A stretch of 64,000 bases of DNA, taken from assembly GCF_040394755.1 (NCBI RefSeq), contig NZ_JBEBRQ010000006.1; one strand, 5' to 3'. A program made the translations under genes and the position numbers. Below are positions 25,601-34,013 of this stretch, piece after piece. Within the stretch, counting starts at the first letter, position 1; every line of letters begins with the position of its first letter. This stretch comes from Castellaniella defragrans_A. GTDB taxonomy: Bacteria > Pseudomonadota > Gammaproteobacteria > Burkholderiales > Burkholderiaceae_B. Below the pieces are notes generated by a model. That model was not told the DNA's origin. It did not search any database and saw only the letters and a list, made by a program, of their open reading frames with translations.

Positions 25601-26761
25601 ATGAACAAGGTGAGAGGTTTACTCGGCATATCGGCGCTGTTCTGGGCGACCATGGCCTGCGCTCAGGTCAAGGACATGCCAGGGGGGCCGGCAGTCAATC
25701 AGCTCAACCTGCACCGCGGCGTGACACCGATCGCCCAGGAGATCTACTCCCTGCACTGGATGATCATGATCATCTGTATCGTGATCTTCATCGGCGTATT
25801 TGGCGTGATGCTGTATTCGATCATCATGCACCGCAAGTCGCGCGGACACGCCGCCGCCAAGTTCGACGAGCACATCGGCCTCGAACTCACGTGGACCATC
25901 ATTCCCTTCCTGATCATCATCGGCATGGCCATCCCCGCCACACGCACCGTGGTCGCCATGAAAGACACCAGCAGCGCCGACCTGACGGTCAAAGTCACCG
26001 GTTACCAATGGCGCTGGGGCTATGAATACCTGGACGGCCCGGCCTCCGGCGTGCGCTTCCTGTCGACGCTGGCCACCCCCAGCGAGCAGATCCACGGCCA
26101 GGCCCCGCGCAGCAACACCTATCTGATGGAGGTCGACCGTCCCCTGGTGGTGCCGGTCAACAAGAAAGTCCGCGTCGTGCTGACGGCTTCGGATGTGATC
26201 CACTCATGGATGGTGCCCGAGTTCGGCGTCAAGCAGGATGCCGTGCCGGGCTTCCTGCGAGACACCTGGTTCCGCGCCGAAAAGATCGGCACTTACCGGG
26301 GCCAGTGCGCCGAGCTCTGCGGCAAGGATCACGCTTTCATGCCCATCGTGGTGCAGGTCGTGTCCGACGAGGACTATGCCAAGTGGGCCGGGGAACAACA
26401 AACCAAAATGGCGGCCGCCACCGAGGACCCGAACAAGATCTGGTCCAAAGAAGACCTGATCGCCCAGGGCAAGGAGGTCTTCACGTCGACCTGCGCGGCC
26501 TGTCATCAGGCCAATGGCGAGGGCATCCCGGGCACCTTCCCCGCGCTCAACGGCGATACCAAGTACGTCCTGGCGCCGATGAAAGGCCAGATCCTGACCG
26601 AACTCAACGGCCATCCCGGCACCGCGATGGCCGCCTTCCGTGACCAGCTCAGCGACACGCAGCTCGCCGCGGTCATCACTTATACGCGCAACGCCTGGGA
26701 CAATGCCGGCAAGGGACCGGACCCGGTCGTGCAACCTTCTGACGTCAAGGCGCTGCGCTAA
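25601..26761 (+). CDS. ctaC: Cytochrome c oxidase subunit II with fused cytochrome c (CtaC)
   Basis: A 386-residue subunit II of a haem-copper oxidase. Order: signal peptide (about 1-22), two membrane helices (around SLHWMIMIICIVIFIGVFGV and LTWTIIPFLIIIGMAIP), the CuA domain with His in VIHSWMVPEFGV and the cluster GQCAELCGKDHAFM, then a C-terminal cytochrome c domain with CAACH and distal Met in HPGTAMAAF. The fused cytochrome marks a caa3-like enzyme. The ATG at 25601 (AAGGG upstream) starts the signal peptide; one at 25568 is in frame. Confidence 0.95.
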   Translation: MNKVRGLLGISALFWATMACAQVKDMPGGPAVNQLNLHRGVTPIAQEIYSLHWMIMIICIVIFIGVFGVMLYSIIMHRKSRGHAAAKFDEHIGLELTWTIIPFLIIIGMAIPATRTVVAMKDTSSADLTVKVTGYQWRWGYEYLDGPASGVRFLSTLATPSEQIHGQAPRSNTYLMEVDRPLVVPVNKKVRVVLTASDVIHSWMVPEFGVKQDAVPGFLRDTWFRAEKIGTYRGQCAELCGKDHAFMPIVVQVVSDEDYAKWAGEQQTKMAAATEDPNKIWSKEDLIAQGKEVFTSTCAACHQANGEGIPGTFPALNGDTKYVLAPMKGQILTELNGHPGTAMAAFRDQLSDTQLAAVITYTRNAWDNAGKGPDPVVQPSDVKALR

Positions 26762-26842
26762 AGGCGCGCCCATTCGACCTCAGACCACGATATCCTCGCG
26801 ACACCCGAAGCGGCGCCGCGCACCAGCAGGAGGGAGTCCACC

Positions 26843-28453
26843 ATGAGCAGCGTCACCGCCGATCACATTCCACCCCATGCCAGTCACAAGGACCACGGGC
26901 ATGCCGTGCCGCGGGGTTGGCGCCGCTGGGTCTTTGCGACCAACCACAAAGACATCGGCACGATGTACCTGATCTTTTCGTTTGCAATGCTGCTCGAGGG
27001 CGGCACACTCGCCTTGCTGCTGCGCACCGAGCTGTTCGAGCCGGGCATCCAGTTCTTCCAACCCGAGCTGTTCAACCAGTTCACCACCATGCACGGCCTG
27101 ATCATGATCTTCGGGGCCATCATGCCAGCGTTCGTGGGCTTCGCCAACTGGATGGTCCCACTGCAGATCGGCGCCTCGGACATGGCCTTCGCGCGCATGA
27201 ACAACTTCAGCTTCTGGCTGCTGCCCGTGGGCGGCATCCTGCTGACGGCCTCGTTCTTCGTGCCCGGCGGGGCGAACGCCTCGGGCTGGACCATGTACGC
27301 GCCACTCTCGCTGCAAATGGGCCCAGGCATGGACTTCGCGATCTTCGCGGTGCACATCCTGGGCGCCTCCTCGATCATGGGCGCGATCAACATCATCGTG
27401 ACCATCCTGAACATGCGCGCGCCGGGCATGACCCTCATGAAAATGCCGCTGTTCTGCTGGTCCTGGCTGGTCACCGCCTACCTGCTGCTGGCCGTGATGC
27501 CGGTGCTCGCCGCGGCGGTCACCATGCTGCTGACCGACCGGCACTTCGGCACGCACTTTTTCAATGCCGCCGCCGGCGGCGACCCGGTGCTGTTCCAGCA
27601 CGTATTCTGGTTCTTCGGCCACCCCGAGGTCTACATCATGATCCTGCCTGCCTTCGGGATCATCTCGCAGATCGTGCCGACCTTCGCCCGCAAGCGCCTG
27701 TTCGGCTACACCTCGATGGTCTACGCCATCTGCGCCATCGCCATCCTGTCGTTCCTGGTCTGGGCGCACCACATGTTCACCACCGGCATGCCGGTGACCG
27801 CGCAGCTGTTCTTCATGTACAGCACGATGCTGATCTCGATCCCCACGGGGGTCAAGGTGTTCAACTGGACGGCCACCATGTGGCGCGGCTCGCTGACCTT
27901 CGAGACGCCGATGCTGTTCGCCATCGGCTTCATTTTCGTGTTCACGATCGGTGGCTTCACTGGCTTGGTGGTGTCTCTCGCCCCCATCGACATCCAGGTG
28001 CAGGACACCTATTACGTGGTGGCGCACTTCCACTACGTGCTCGTGGCCGGCTCGCTGTTCGCCCTGTTCGGCGCCACCTACTACTGGCTGCCGAAATGGT
28101 GCGGCCATATGTATGACGAGCGCCTGGGCAAGTGGCACTTCTGGCTGACGATGATCTCGTTCAACGTGACGTTCTTCCCGATGCACTTCCTCGGTCTGGC
28201 CGGGATGCCGCGCCGCTACGCCGACTACGCGGCGCAGTTCACCGACTTCCACCAGATAGTCACGATCGGCGCCTTCTGGTTCGGCCTGTCGCAGCTGCTG
28301 TTCCTCTACATCGTCCTGAAGGCCTATTCGGGCCGTGGCGAACCCGCGCCGGCCAACCCCTGGGAAGGCGCCGAGGGCCTGGAATGGAGCATCCCCTCGC
28401 CCGCCCCGTACCATACATTCGAAACGCCGCCGGTCCTGGACGGTAAGGGCTGA
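26843..28453 (+). CDS. ctaD: Cytochrome c oxidase subunit I (CtaD)
   Basis: A 536-residue, twelve-helix subunit I carrying haem a, haem a3 and CuB. The CuB/proton-path motif WFFGHPEVYIMILPAFGI, the HHMFTTGM helix, and the haem His pair region VVAHFHYVL are present; MHGLIMIFGAIMPAFVG holds the low-spin haem His. The E-containing HPEVY motif places it in the A1 (mitochondrial-like) class. A strong RBS CAGGAGGGAG precedes the ATG. It follows ctaC by 81 bases. Confidence 0.98.
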   Translation: MSSVTADHIPPHASHKDHGHAVPRGWRRWVFATNHKDIGTMYLIFSFAMLLEGGTLALLLRTELFEPGIQFFQPELFNQFTTMHGLIMIFGAIMPAFVGFANWMVPLQIGASDMAFARMNNFSFWLLPVGGILLTASFFVPGGANASGWTMYAPLSLQMGPGMDFAIFAVHILGASSIMGAINIIVTILNMRAPGMTLMKMPLFCWSWLVTAYLLLAVMPVLAAAVTMLLTDRHFGTHFFNAAAGGDPVLFQHVFWFFGHPEVYIMILPAFGIISQIVPTFARKRLFGYTSMVYAICAIAILSFLVWAHHMFTTGMPVTAQLFFMYSTMLISIPTGVKVFNWTATMWRGSLTFETPMLFAIGFIFVFTIGGFTGLVVSLAPIDIQVQDTYYVVAHFHYVLVAGSLFALFGATYYWLPKWCGHMYDERLGKWHFWLTMISFNVTFFPMHFLGLAGMPRRYADYAAQFTDFHQIVTIGAFWFGLSQLLFLYIVLKAYSGRGEPAPANPWEGAEGLEWSIPSPAPYHTFETPPVLDGKG

Positions 28454-28475
28454 GTTCCCGCGCGGCATGCGATCC

Positions 28476-28592
28476 ATGACTCCCGAACAACGCCGCCGCA
28501 ACCGCCGCACCGGCCTCATCCTCGCCGTGTGCGTCCTGGCCATCCTGATCTGGACCTTCGTGCGCGGCGATTTCCTGGGAGGCATGTCATGA
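28476..28592 (+). CDS. Cytochrome oxidase small assembly protein
   Basis: A 38-residue protein: basic N-terminus (MTPEQRRRNRRTG) and one membrane helix (LILAVCVLAILIWTFV). Similar tiny proteins follow ctaD in Burkholderiales oxidase operons and are called cytochrome oxidase small assembly proteins. An ATG at 28467 is an alternative. Its TGA overlaps the next ATG (ATGA). In related genomes ctaG normally comes next; here it does not. Confidence 0.7.
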   Translation: MTPEQRRRNRRTGLILAVCVLAILIWTFVRGDFLGGMS

Positions 28593-28786
28593 GCGCGCCC
28601 ACGGGCCGATCGACTTTCCTGGGTACTCTGCGCACCGTGGCCTGGGGATTCCTGGGCCTGCGCAATCGCTCGGGACACCGCAACGACATGTCCCAGCTGC
28701 GTCCCGCACACGTGATCGTCGCGGGCCTGCTGGGCGGATTGGTATTCGTGCTGCTGCTGGTGCTGGCAGTCAGTCTGGTGACATAG
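28589..28786 (+). CDS. DUF2970 membrane protein
   Basis: A 65-residue protein with the DUF2970 pattern: TLRTVAWGFLGLRNRSGHRNDM, then LRPAHVIVAGLLGGLVFVLL and a closing hydrophobic helix. It is found only beside cytochrome oxidase genes in betaproteobacteria and is assumed to help assembly. It overlaps the small assembly protein gene by four bases and ends nine bases before ctaE, so the set is tightly coupled. Confidence 0.85.
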   Translation: MSAPTGRSTFLGTLRTVAWGFLGLRNRSGHRNDMSQLRPAHVIVAGLLGGLVFVLLLVLAVSLVT

Positions 28787-28795
28787 GAGAATGCG

Positions 28796-29671
28796 ATGAG
28801 CGCAGGTCAAATGGCGCACGGCGGCAAGACGCCCTACTATTACGTGCCGCACAACTCGGTCCATCCCATCCGCGCCAGCGTCAGTATGCTGGCCACCCTG
28901 GCGGGAGCGGCCCTTTGGGTCAACGGCTATCCCATCGGCCCCTGGCTATGCCTTGCCGGCATCCTGTGCATGCTCATCGTGCTGTACGGTTGGTTCGGCG
29001 ATGCCATCGGCGAATCCGAGCGCGGCGTCAACAGCCAGCGCGTCGATGTCTCGTACCGCTGGAGCATGGCCTGGTTCATTTTCTCCGAGGTCATGTTCTT
29101 TGCGGCGTTCTTTGGTTCGCTGTGGTACATCCGCGAGGTCACCACGCCCTGGCTCAGCAACCTCGAACACCAGACGCTGCTGTGGCCGAACTTCACGGGC
29201 GCCTGGCCCAACCTCGGCCCCGCCGGCACGATCGAGCCGTTCGAGACCGTCGGCCCGTTCTGGCTGCCAACCATCAACACCGCCCTGCTGCTCAGCTCCG
29301 CCGTGACCCTGACCGTCGCCCACCATGCGCTGCGCGCCGCGCATCGCGGCAAGGCGATCTTCTGGCTGGCACTGACCATCATCCTGGGCTTTTCGTTCGT
29401 GGCCTGCCAGGCCTATGAATACCACCACGCCTATACGGTGCTGAACCTGCGCTTCACCTCGGGCGCGTATGGGGCGCTGTTCTACATGCTGACGGGCTTT
29501 CACGGCTTCCACGTGATCCTGGGCGCCTCCATGCTGACCATCATCCTGCTGCGCCTGGTGCGCGGGCACTTCACGGCCGACCATCATTTCGGCTTCGAAG
29601 GCGCCGCCTGGTACTGGCATTTCGTCGATGTCGTGTGGCTGGGGCTGTATCTGTTCGTCTACTGGTTCTGA
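28796..29671 (+). CDS. ctaE: Cytochrome c oxidase subunit III (CtaE)
   Basis: A 291-residue, seven-helix subunit III. Diagnostic stretches are WSMAWFIFSEVMFFAAFFGS, the EYHHAYTVLNLRFTSGAYGA region and the closing GAAWYWHFVDVVWLGLYLFV with the conserved W-H-F-V-D-V-V-W. It stabilises subunit I and affects proton uptake. RBS TAGGAGAATGCG precedes the ATG. It is the last structural gene; a probable terminator follows. Confidence 0.97.
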   Translation: MSAGQMAHGGKTPYYYVPHNSVHPIRASVSMLATLAGAALWVNGYPIGPWLCLAGILCMLIVLYGWFGDAIGESERGVNSQRVDVSYRWSMAWFIFSEVMFFAAFFGSLWYIREVTTPWLSNLEHQTLLWPNFTGAWPNLGPAGTIEPFETVGPFWLPTINTALLLSSAVTLTVAHHALRAAHRGKAIFWLALTIILGFSFVACQAYEYHHAYTVLNLRFTSGAYGALFYMLTGFHGFHVILGASMLTIILLRLVRGHFTADHHFGFEGAAWYWHFVDVVWLGLYLFVYWF

Positions 29672-29674
29672 AAA

Positions 29675-29763
29675 CAGACGCAGAGAATCGGGCGCGGCCG
29701 GAAACCGCCCCGCCGGAGACATGAAGGTGCGCGCCGCGCGCATCGCCCGTCTGCAATTTTTTT
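29675..29763 (+). terminator. Probable terminator of the ctaCDE operon
   Basis: After the ctaE stop there is CAGACG...CGGGCG, an inner GC-rich stem region, then CGCCCGTCTG followed by a run of seven T at 29757-29763. The long stem is imperfect, so strength is uncertain. Confidence 0.4.
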
Positions 29764-29840
29764 ACGGCCACCGCGCCCGACCGCCCGCAAAACCGCTATC
29801 CTTGTAAGGCATTCCTCCACATCATCATCGACCACCGCTC

Positions 29841-32396
29841 ATGAAAGTAGGCCTCCTGGTCTTCGGCCTTGCGGGTCTGTTGGCCCTGATTTCCTTCATG
29901 CCACCGCTGGCGGGCCGCCTGCGCCTGCCGTATTCGGTGCTGCTGGCCATCGTCGGCTTCATCCTCGGGGTCATCATCCACGTGCACGACTGGGCGCCAG
30001 CGGTGATGGTGGATTTCCTCGATACGCTCGAACACTTCGAGATCTCGTCCGAAACCTTCCTGTACGTGTTCCTGCCGGTGCTGCTGTTCGAAACCGCCCT
30101 GGCCATGAACGTGCGCCGCCTGATGGACGACATCAGCCCGATCCTGGTGATGGCGATCGTCGCCGTGGTGGTCTGTACGCTGGCGGTCGGGTTCTCCCTG
30201 GCGGCCATTTCGCCGTACAGCCTGGTCGTGTGCCTGATGCTGGGCGCCATCGTGGCGACCACCGATCCGGTCGCCGTGGTCGGCATCTTCCGCGAGGTCG
30301 GCGCGCCACGGCGCCTCATGAACCTGGTCGAGGGCGAGGCGCTGTTCAACGACGCGGCCTCGATCGCCCTGTACTCGGTCCTGCTGACCGTCATGTTCCA
30401 GGGCGGGACGCCGTCGGCCACGGCGGTGCTTCAGAACTTCCTGATCAGCTTCCTGGGCGGCGGGCTGGCGGGCTTCGTGATCGGCAAGGTCACGACCAGC
30501 CTGTTCATCTGGCTGCGGGGCTGGCCCGCCGCCGAGGTCACCCTGACCGTGGCGCTGGCCTACCTGACGTTCTTCGTCTCGGAGCATTACCTGGGCGTCT
30601 CGGGCGTGGTGGCCACGGTCATCGCCGGGCTGGTCGTGAACGCGACCGGGCGCACCCGCATGTCGCCCACCACCTTCGAACAACTGTCCAGCGCCTGGGC
30701 ACAGTTCGGTTTCTGGGCGAATTCGCTGATCTTCGTGTTCGCCGCGATGCTGATCCCGCGCATGATGGCCGAGATCACCTGGATCGAGGTCCTGCTGATC
30801 CTCGCGCTGTTCATCGTCACGCTGCTCTCGCGCGCAGTGATCGTCCACGGTCTGCTGCCGCTGCTGGGGTGGCTGCGCCTGAGCACGCGCGTCAGCCGCC
30901 CATACCGGGATGTCATGCTGGTCGGCGGCCTGCGCGGCGCGGTGTCGCTGGCGCTGGCGCTGGCCGTGACCGAGCAGCCGGCCGTGCCGCACGACGCCCG
31001 CCAGTTCATCGCGGTGGCGACCACGGGCTTTGTGTTGATGACCCTGTTCATCAACGGTCTGACCCTGCGCCCTCTGATCTTCCGCCTCGGCCTGAACCAA
31101 CTCTCGCCGGTGGACCGCGCGCTGCGCGACCAGGCGCAGGCCGTCGAGCTCGAGGCGCTGCGCGACAAGACCGACGAGATCGCCCGCAACGAGCACGTGG
31201 CGCATGAGGTGATGGCGCGTATCCACCATGTGTTCGATGCCAGCCAGACGGGGGTGGCCGCAGCCCAGGTGCAGCAGTTGACGCTGGCACAGAAAATCAC
31301 CGTGGGGATGGGAATCCTGGCGGGGCGCGAGGAGGAAATGTTCTTCGAGACCCTCAAGGCGCGGGTGGTCGACTGGCGGACCGCCGAATCCCTGCTGGCG
31401 CGCGCCGAGCGCCTGGGCGACGCCGTGCGCACCGGCGGCCTGCGCGGCTTCGAGGATGCGATCGACCGCGACCTGCATTATTCGCTGGGCCTGCGCCTGG
31501 CGCTGCGCCTGCACGACCTGCCGGGCGGCCAGCGCTGGCTCGAGCGCGAACTGGCCCGCCGCTTCAACAACCTGATGTGCAAATGGTCGGTGGCGCGCCG
31601 CCTGATCCGTTTCGCCGAAACGGATGTGCAGCCCTTGCTGGGCGCCGAAGTCACGCAAGCCATCGTCGCCGCGCACAGGCAGCGCCTCGAACGCCTGGAT
31701 ACCGCGCTACAGGCCCTGGCCCTGCAATACCCGGCCTATGCGCAATGGCTCCAGGAGGTCTATCTGACGCGGATGGCGCGCTCGATGGAACGCCTGCGCT
31801 ATCGCGAAATGCTGGCCGAGAACCTCATCAGCGGCGAGACCTATTCCGACCTGATCGACCAGGCCGAGCAGCGCTGGGGTTACCTGGATGATCGCGGGGT
31901 GCTGGACGTTGCGCTGGGCGCCGAGGCGCTGATCCAGCGGGTATCACTATTCGAAGGGCTGGATGAGACCACCCTGACCGCCATCGGCCGCCTGCTCAAG
32001 CCTCGCCTGATCCTGCCGGGCCAGGAAATTCCCATGAAAGTGGGGCGCATGCGGGCCATGTATTTCGTCGCCTCGGGCGCGGTCGTCCTGGACCTGCCGG
32101 ATGGGACCACGGCAGAGCTCGGCAGCGGGCAGATCTTTGGCGAGATGGCGCTGGCCGAAGGCGTGGACTTCGAGGCGCGGGCGCGCTCCCTGGGCTACAG
32201 CCGCCTGCTGCTCTTGCAGGAAAAGGACTTCAATACACTGCTGGCGGGCCATCCGGCCCTGCGCGAAAAAATCGAAACCGTGGTGCGCCAGCGCATGCGC
32301 GCCGTCGAAGTCTGGCAGCAGTTTCAGTCTGGCGAACGCCAGTACGAACCCCTGCCCGAGCTCGGACCTGCCGCGCCGGAGTCCACCGAACCGTAG
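29841..32396 (+). CDS. Na+/H+ antiporter (CPA1) with C-terminal cyclic-nucleotide-binding-like domain
   Basis: An 851-residue protein. Residues 1 to about 420 form a 12-13 helix CPA1 exchanger with the ion site ATTDPVAVVGIFREVGAP and VEGEALFNDAASIALYSVL (Asn-Asp pair). A long cytosolic region with helical segments follows, then a cNMP-binding beta-roll around residues 690-810 (SLFEGLDETTLTAIGRLL, GSGQIFGEMALAEGVDF). The FGEMALA cassette is present, but the usual R-T-A-T arm reads FEARARS, so true cAMP binding is doubtful. The architecture resembles plant SOS1. It sits between the oxidase operon and the inverted assembly genes. Likely role: pH/Na+ homeostasis. Confidence 0.9.
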   Translation: MKVGLLVFGLAGLLALISFMPPLAGRLRLPYSVLLAIVGFILGVIIHVHDWAPAVMVDFLDTLEHFEISSETFLYVFLPVLLFETALAMNVRRLMDDISPILVMAIVAVVVCTLAVGFSLAAISPYSLVVCLMLGAIVATTDPVAVVGIFREVGAPRRLMNLVEGEALFNDAASIALYSVLLTVMFQGGTPSATAVLQNFLISFLGGGLAGFVIGKVTTSLFIWLRGWPAAEVTLTVALAYLTFFVSEHYLGVSGVVATVIAGLVVNATGRTRMSPTTFEQLSSAWAQFGFWANSLIFVFAAMLIPRMMAEITWIEVLLILALFIVTLLSRAVIVHGLLPLLGWLRLSTRVSRPYRDVMLVGGLRGAVSLALALAVTEQPAVPHDARQFIAVATTGFVLMTLFINGLTLRPLIFRLGLNQLSPVDRALRDQAQAVELEALRDKTDEIARNEHVAHEVMARIHHVFDASQTGVAAAQVQQLTLAQKITVGMGILAGREEEMFFETLKARVVDWRTAESLLARAERLGDAVRTGGLRGFEDAIDRDLHYSLGLRLALRLHDLPGGQRWLERELARRFNNLMCKWSVARRLIRFAETDVQPLLGAEVTQAIVAAHRQRLERLDTALQALALQYPAYAQWLQEVYLTRMARSMERLRYREMLAENLISGETYSDLIDQAEQRWGYLDDRGVLDVALGAEALIQRVSLFEGLDETTLTAIGRLLKPRLILPGQEIPMKVGRMRAMYFVASGAVVLDLPDGTTAELGSGQIFGEMALAEGVDFEARARSLGYSRLLLLQEKDFNTLLAGHPALREKIETVVRQRMRAVEVWQQFQSGERQYEPLPELGPAAPESTEP

Positions 32397-32475
32397 ACGG
32401 CCATGCGCGCGCCCTGCGCCGTCGATCACGGACAGAGCGCCCGCGAGGGCACGGGGATTCGTTCCGAAGAAAGCC

Positions 32476-33090
32476 CTACAGCAGCAGGCGGATGTCGTGC
32501 ACCATGTCCTCGGGCGTGCTGTCCGAGCGAATCAGGGCGCGCGCCTCGCCCTCGCGATCCATCAGGTAGAACGACGAGGAGTGGTTCATCGCATATTGCT
32601 CGGGCGTGGGGCCTGGTTCCTTGGCGTAGAAAGCCTTGAACGATTTCGCGGTCTTGTCGAGCTGCTCGAGAGAGCCGGTCAAGCCAATGAACGACGGATT
32701 GAACACCTGAACGTAGGCTTTCAGGATCGTGGGCGTGTCACGCATCGGATCGACCGAGATCATGATCACGCGGACATCGTCGGCCTGCTCGCCCAGGAGC
32801 TCCATCGCCTGCGACACCTGCGCCATCGCGGTGGGACACACATCCGGGCATTGCGTATAGCCGAAGAACACCATCAGAACCTTGCCCCGATAGTCGTCCA
32901 GCGTGCGGGGGTTGCCCTCGGTGTCGATCATGTCGAGATCACGCCCGAGGTGTGTGCCGGTAATGTCGCTGCCCTGGAAATCGAGGGGCTGGCTGGATGC
33001 GCCCGGAGAGCATCCGAACAAGGCGACGGGCAGCCCGCCGACGGCGCCGGCAACCAGAAGGCGCCGATGGGGGGAAAATGAAGGCTTCAT
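32476..33090 (-). CDS. SCO1/SenC copper chaperone
   Basis: A 204-residue membrane-anchored thioredoxin-fold chaperone that delivers copper to the CuA site of subunit II. The N-terminus carries a signal with a lipobox-like LFGCS. The copper site is complete: CxxxC in TQCPDVCPT and the distal His in YAMNHSSSF. The ATG at 33090 follows AGAGAGGA; the in-frame upstream ATG (33141) lies inside the ctaB gene end and is less likely. It is the last gene of the SURF1-to-SCO unit. Confidence 0.92.
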   Translation of the reverse strand: MKPSFSPHRRLLVAGAVGGLPVALFGCSPGASSQPLDFQGSDITGTHLGRDLDMIDTEGNPRTLDDYRGKVLMVFFGYTQCPDVCPTAMAQVSQAMELLGEQADDVRVIMISVDPMRDTPTILKAYVQVFNPSFIGLTGSLEQLDKTAKSFKAFYAKEPGPTPEQYAMNHSSSFYLMDREGEARALIRSDSTPEDMVHDIRLLL

Positions 33091-33116
33091 GACATCCTCT
33101 CTCTGGCTTAACCCAG

Positions 33117-34013
33117 TCAGTAGATGAGTAGGCCGATCCAATGGTCCACGAGCAATGCAGCGAACAGCAAGGTCAGGTACATGATCGAATAAAGGAACAG
33201 TTTACGCGACCGGACGTCACTGTAGTTTCGATATAGCGCAAAGGATTGCCACACAAAGCGGCCGCTGAGCACACAGGCGGCCAGCAGATAGACGGGACCG
33301 CTCATCCGGATGGCGAAGGGCAGCATCGTGGCTGCGAACAGCACGATGCTGTAGAGCAGGATATGCAGCCGCGTGAAATGCTTGCCGTGGGTCACAGGCA
33401 GCATGGGCAGTCCGGATTCGATGTAGTCCTTGCTGCGGTACAGGGCCAGGGCCCAGAAGTGGGGCGGCGTCCAGAGAAAAATGATCAGCACCAGAATCCA
33501 CGCCTCGGCGGGCACGGCGTCGGCCATGGCCGCCCAGCCCAGCGCCGGCGGCATTGCGCCGGAAAGTCCGCCGATGACGATATTCTGTGGAGTGAGGGGC
33601 TTGAGGATGGCGGTGTAGATCAGCGCGTAGCCGACGAAGGTGGCAAAGGTCAGCCACATGGTCAGCGCATTGACCCACCAGTACAGGATCAACATGCCGA
33701 TGCCGCCCAGGATACCGGCCATCAGCAGCACCTGCTGGCTGGAGATCACACCGCTGGCCGTGCCCCGGCGAGCTGTGCGCAGCATGAGCGCATCCGTCTC
33801 GCGCTCGATCAGGCAATTGATCGAGAAGGCTGCGGCCGACAATAACCAGATCCCCACCGTCGCCGCCGCCAGGCGCAACGGGTCAGGCATTCCCGGCGTC
33901 GCCAGGAACATGCCAATGACCGCGCAAAAAACAGCCAATTGCGTGATGCGCGGCTTGGTCAGCGCCAGATACTGGCGCAGCAGCGATTGGCGCGAGGCGA
34001 TCATGGTACTCAT
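33117..34013 (-). CDS. ctaB: Protohaem IX farnesyltransferase (haem O synthase) CtaB
   Basis: A 298-residue UbiA-superfamily membrane enzyme that farnesylates haem B to haem O. The prenyl-diphosphate motif is NCLIERETDALMLRTARRG, in which one Asp of the usual N-x3-D-x3-D is Glu. A second Asp-rich region is YRSKDYIESGLPMLPVTHG. About nine membrane helices. It overlaps ctaA by four bases (ATGA) and precedes sco by 26 bases, so haem A synthesis genes are co-transcribed. Confidence 0.95.
   Translation of the reverse strand: MSTMIASRQSLLRQYLALTKPRITQLAVFCAVIGMFLATPGMPDPLRLAAATVGIWLLSAAAFSINCLIERETDALMLRTARRGTASGVISSQQVLLMAGILGGIGMLILYWWVNALTMWLTFATFVGYALIYTAILKPLTPQNIVIGGLSGAMPPALGWAAMADAVPAEAWILVLIIFLWTPPHFWALALYRSKDYIESGLPMLPVTHGKHFTRLHILLYSIVLFAATMLPFAIRMSGPVYLLAACVLSGRFVWQSFALYRNYSDVRSRKLFLYSIMYLTLLFAALLVDHWIGLLIY

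Noticed and set aside
26780..28864. Long open frame (about 690 codons) antisense to ctaD and its neighbours
   Set aside because: Its product is rich in His, Arg, Gly and Gln with no domain, as expected from the opposite strand of a GC-rich membrane-protein gene.
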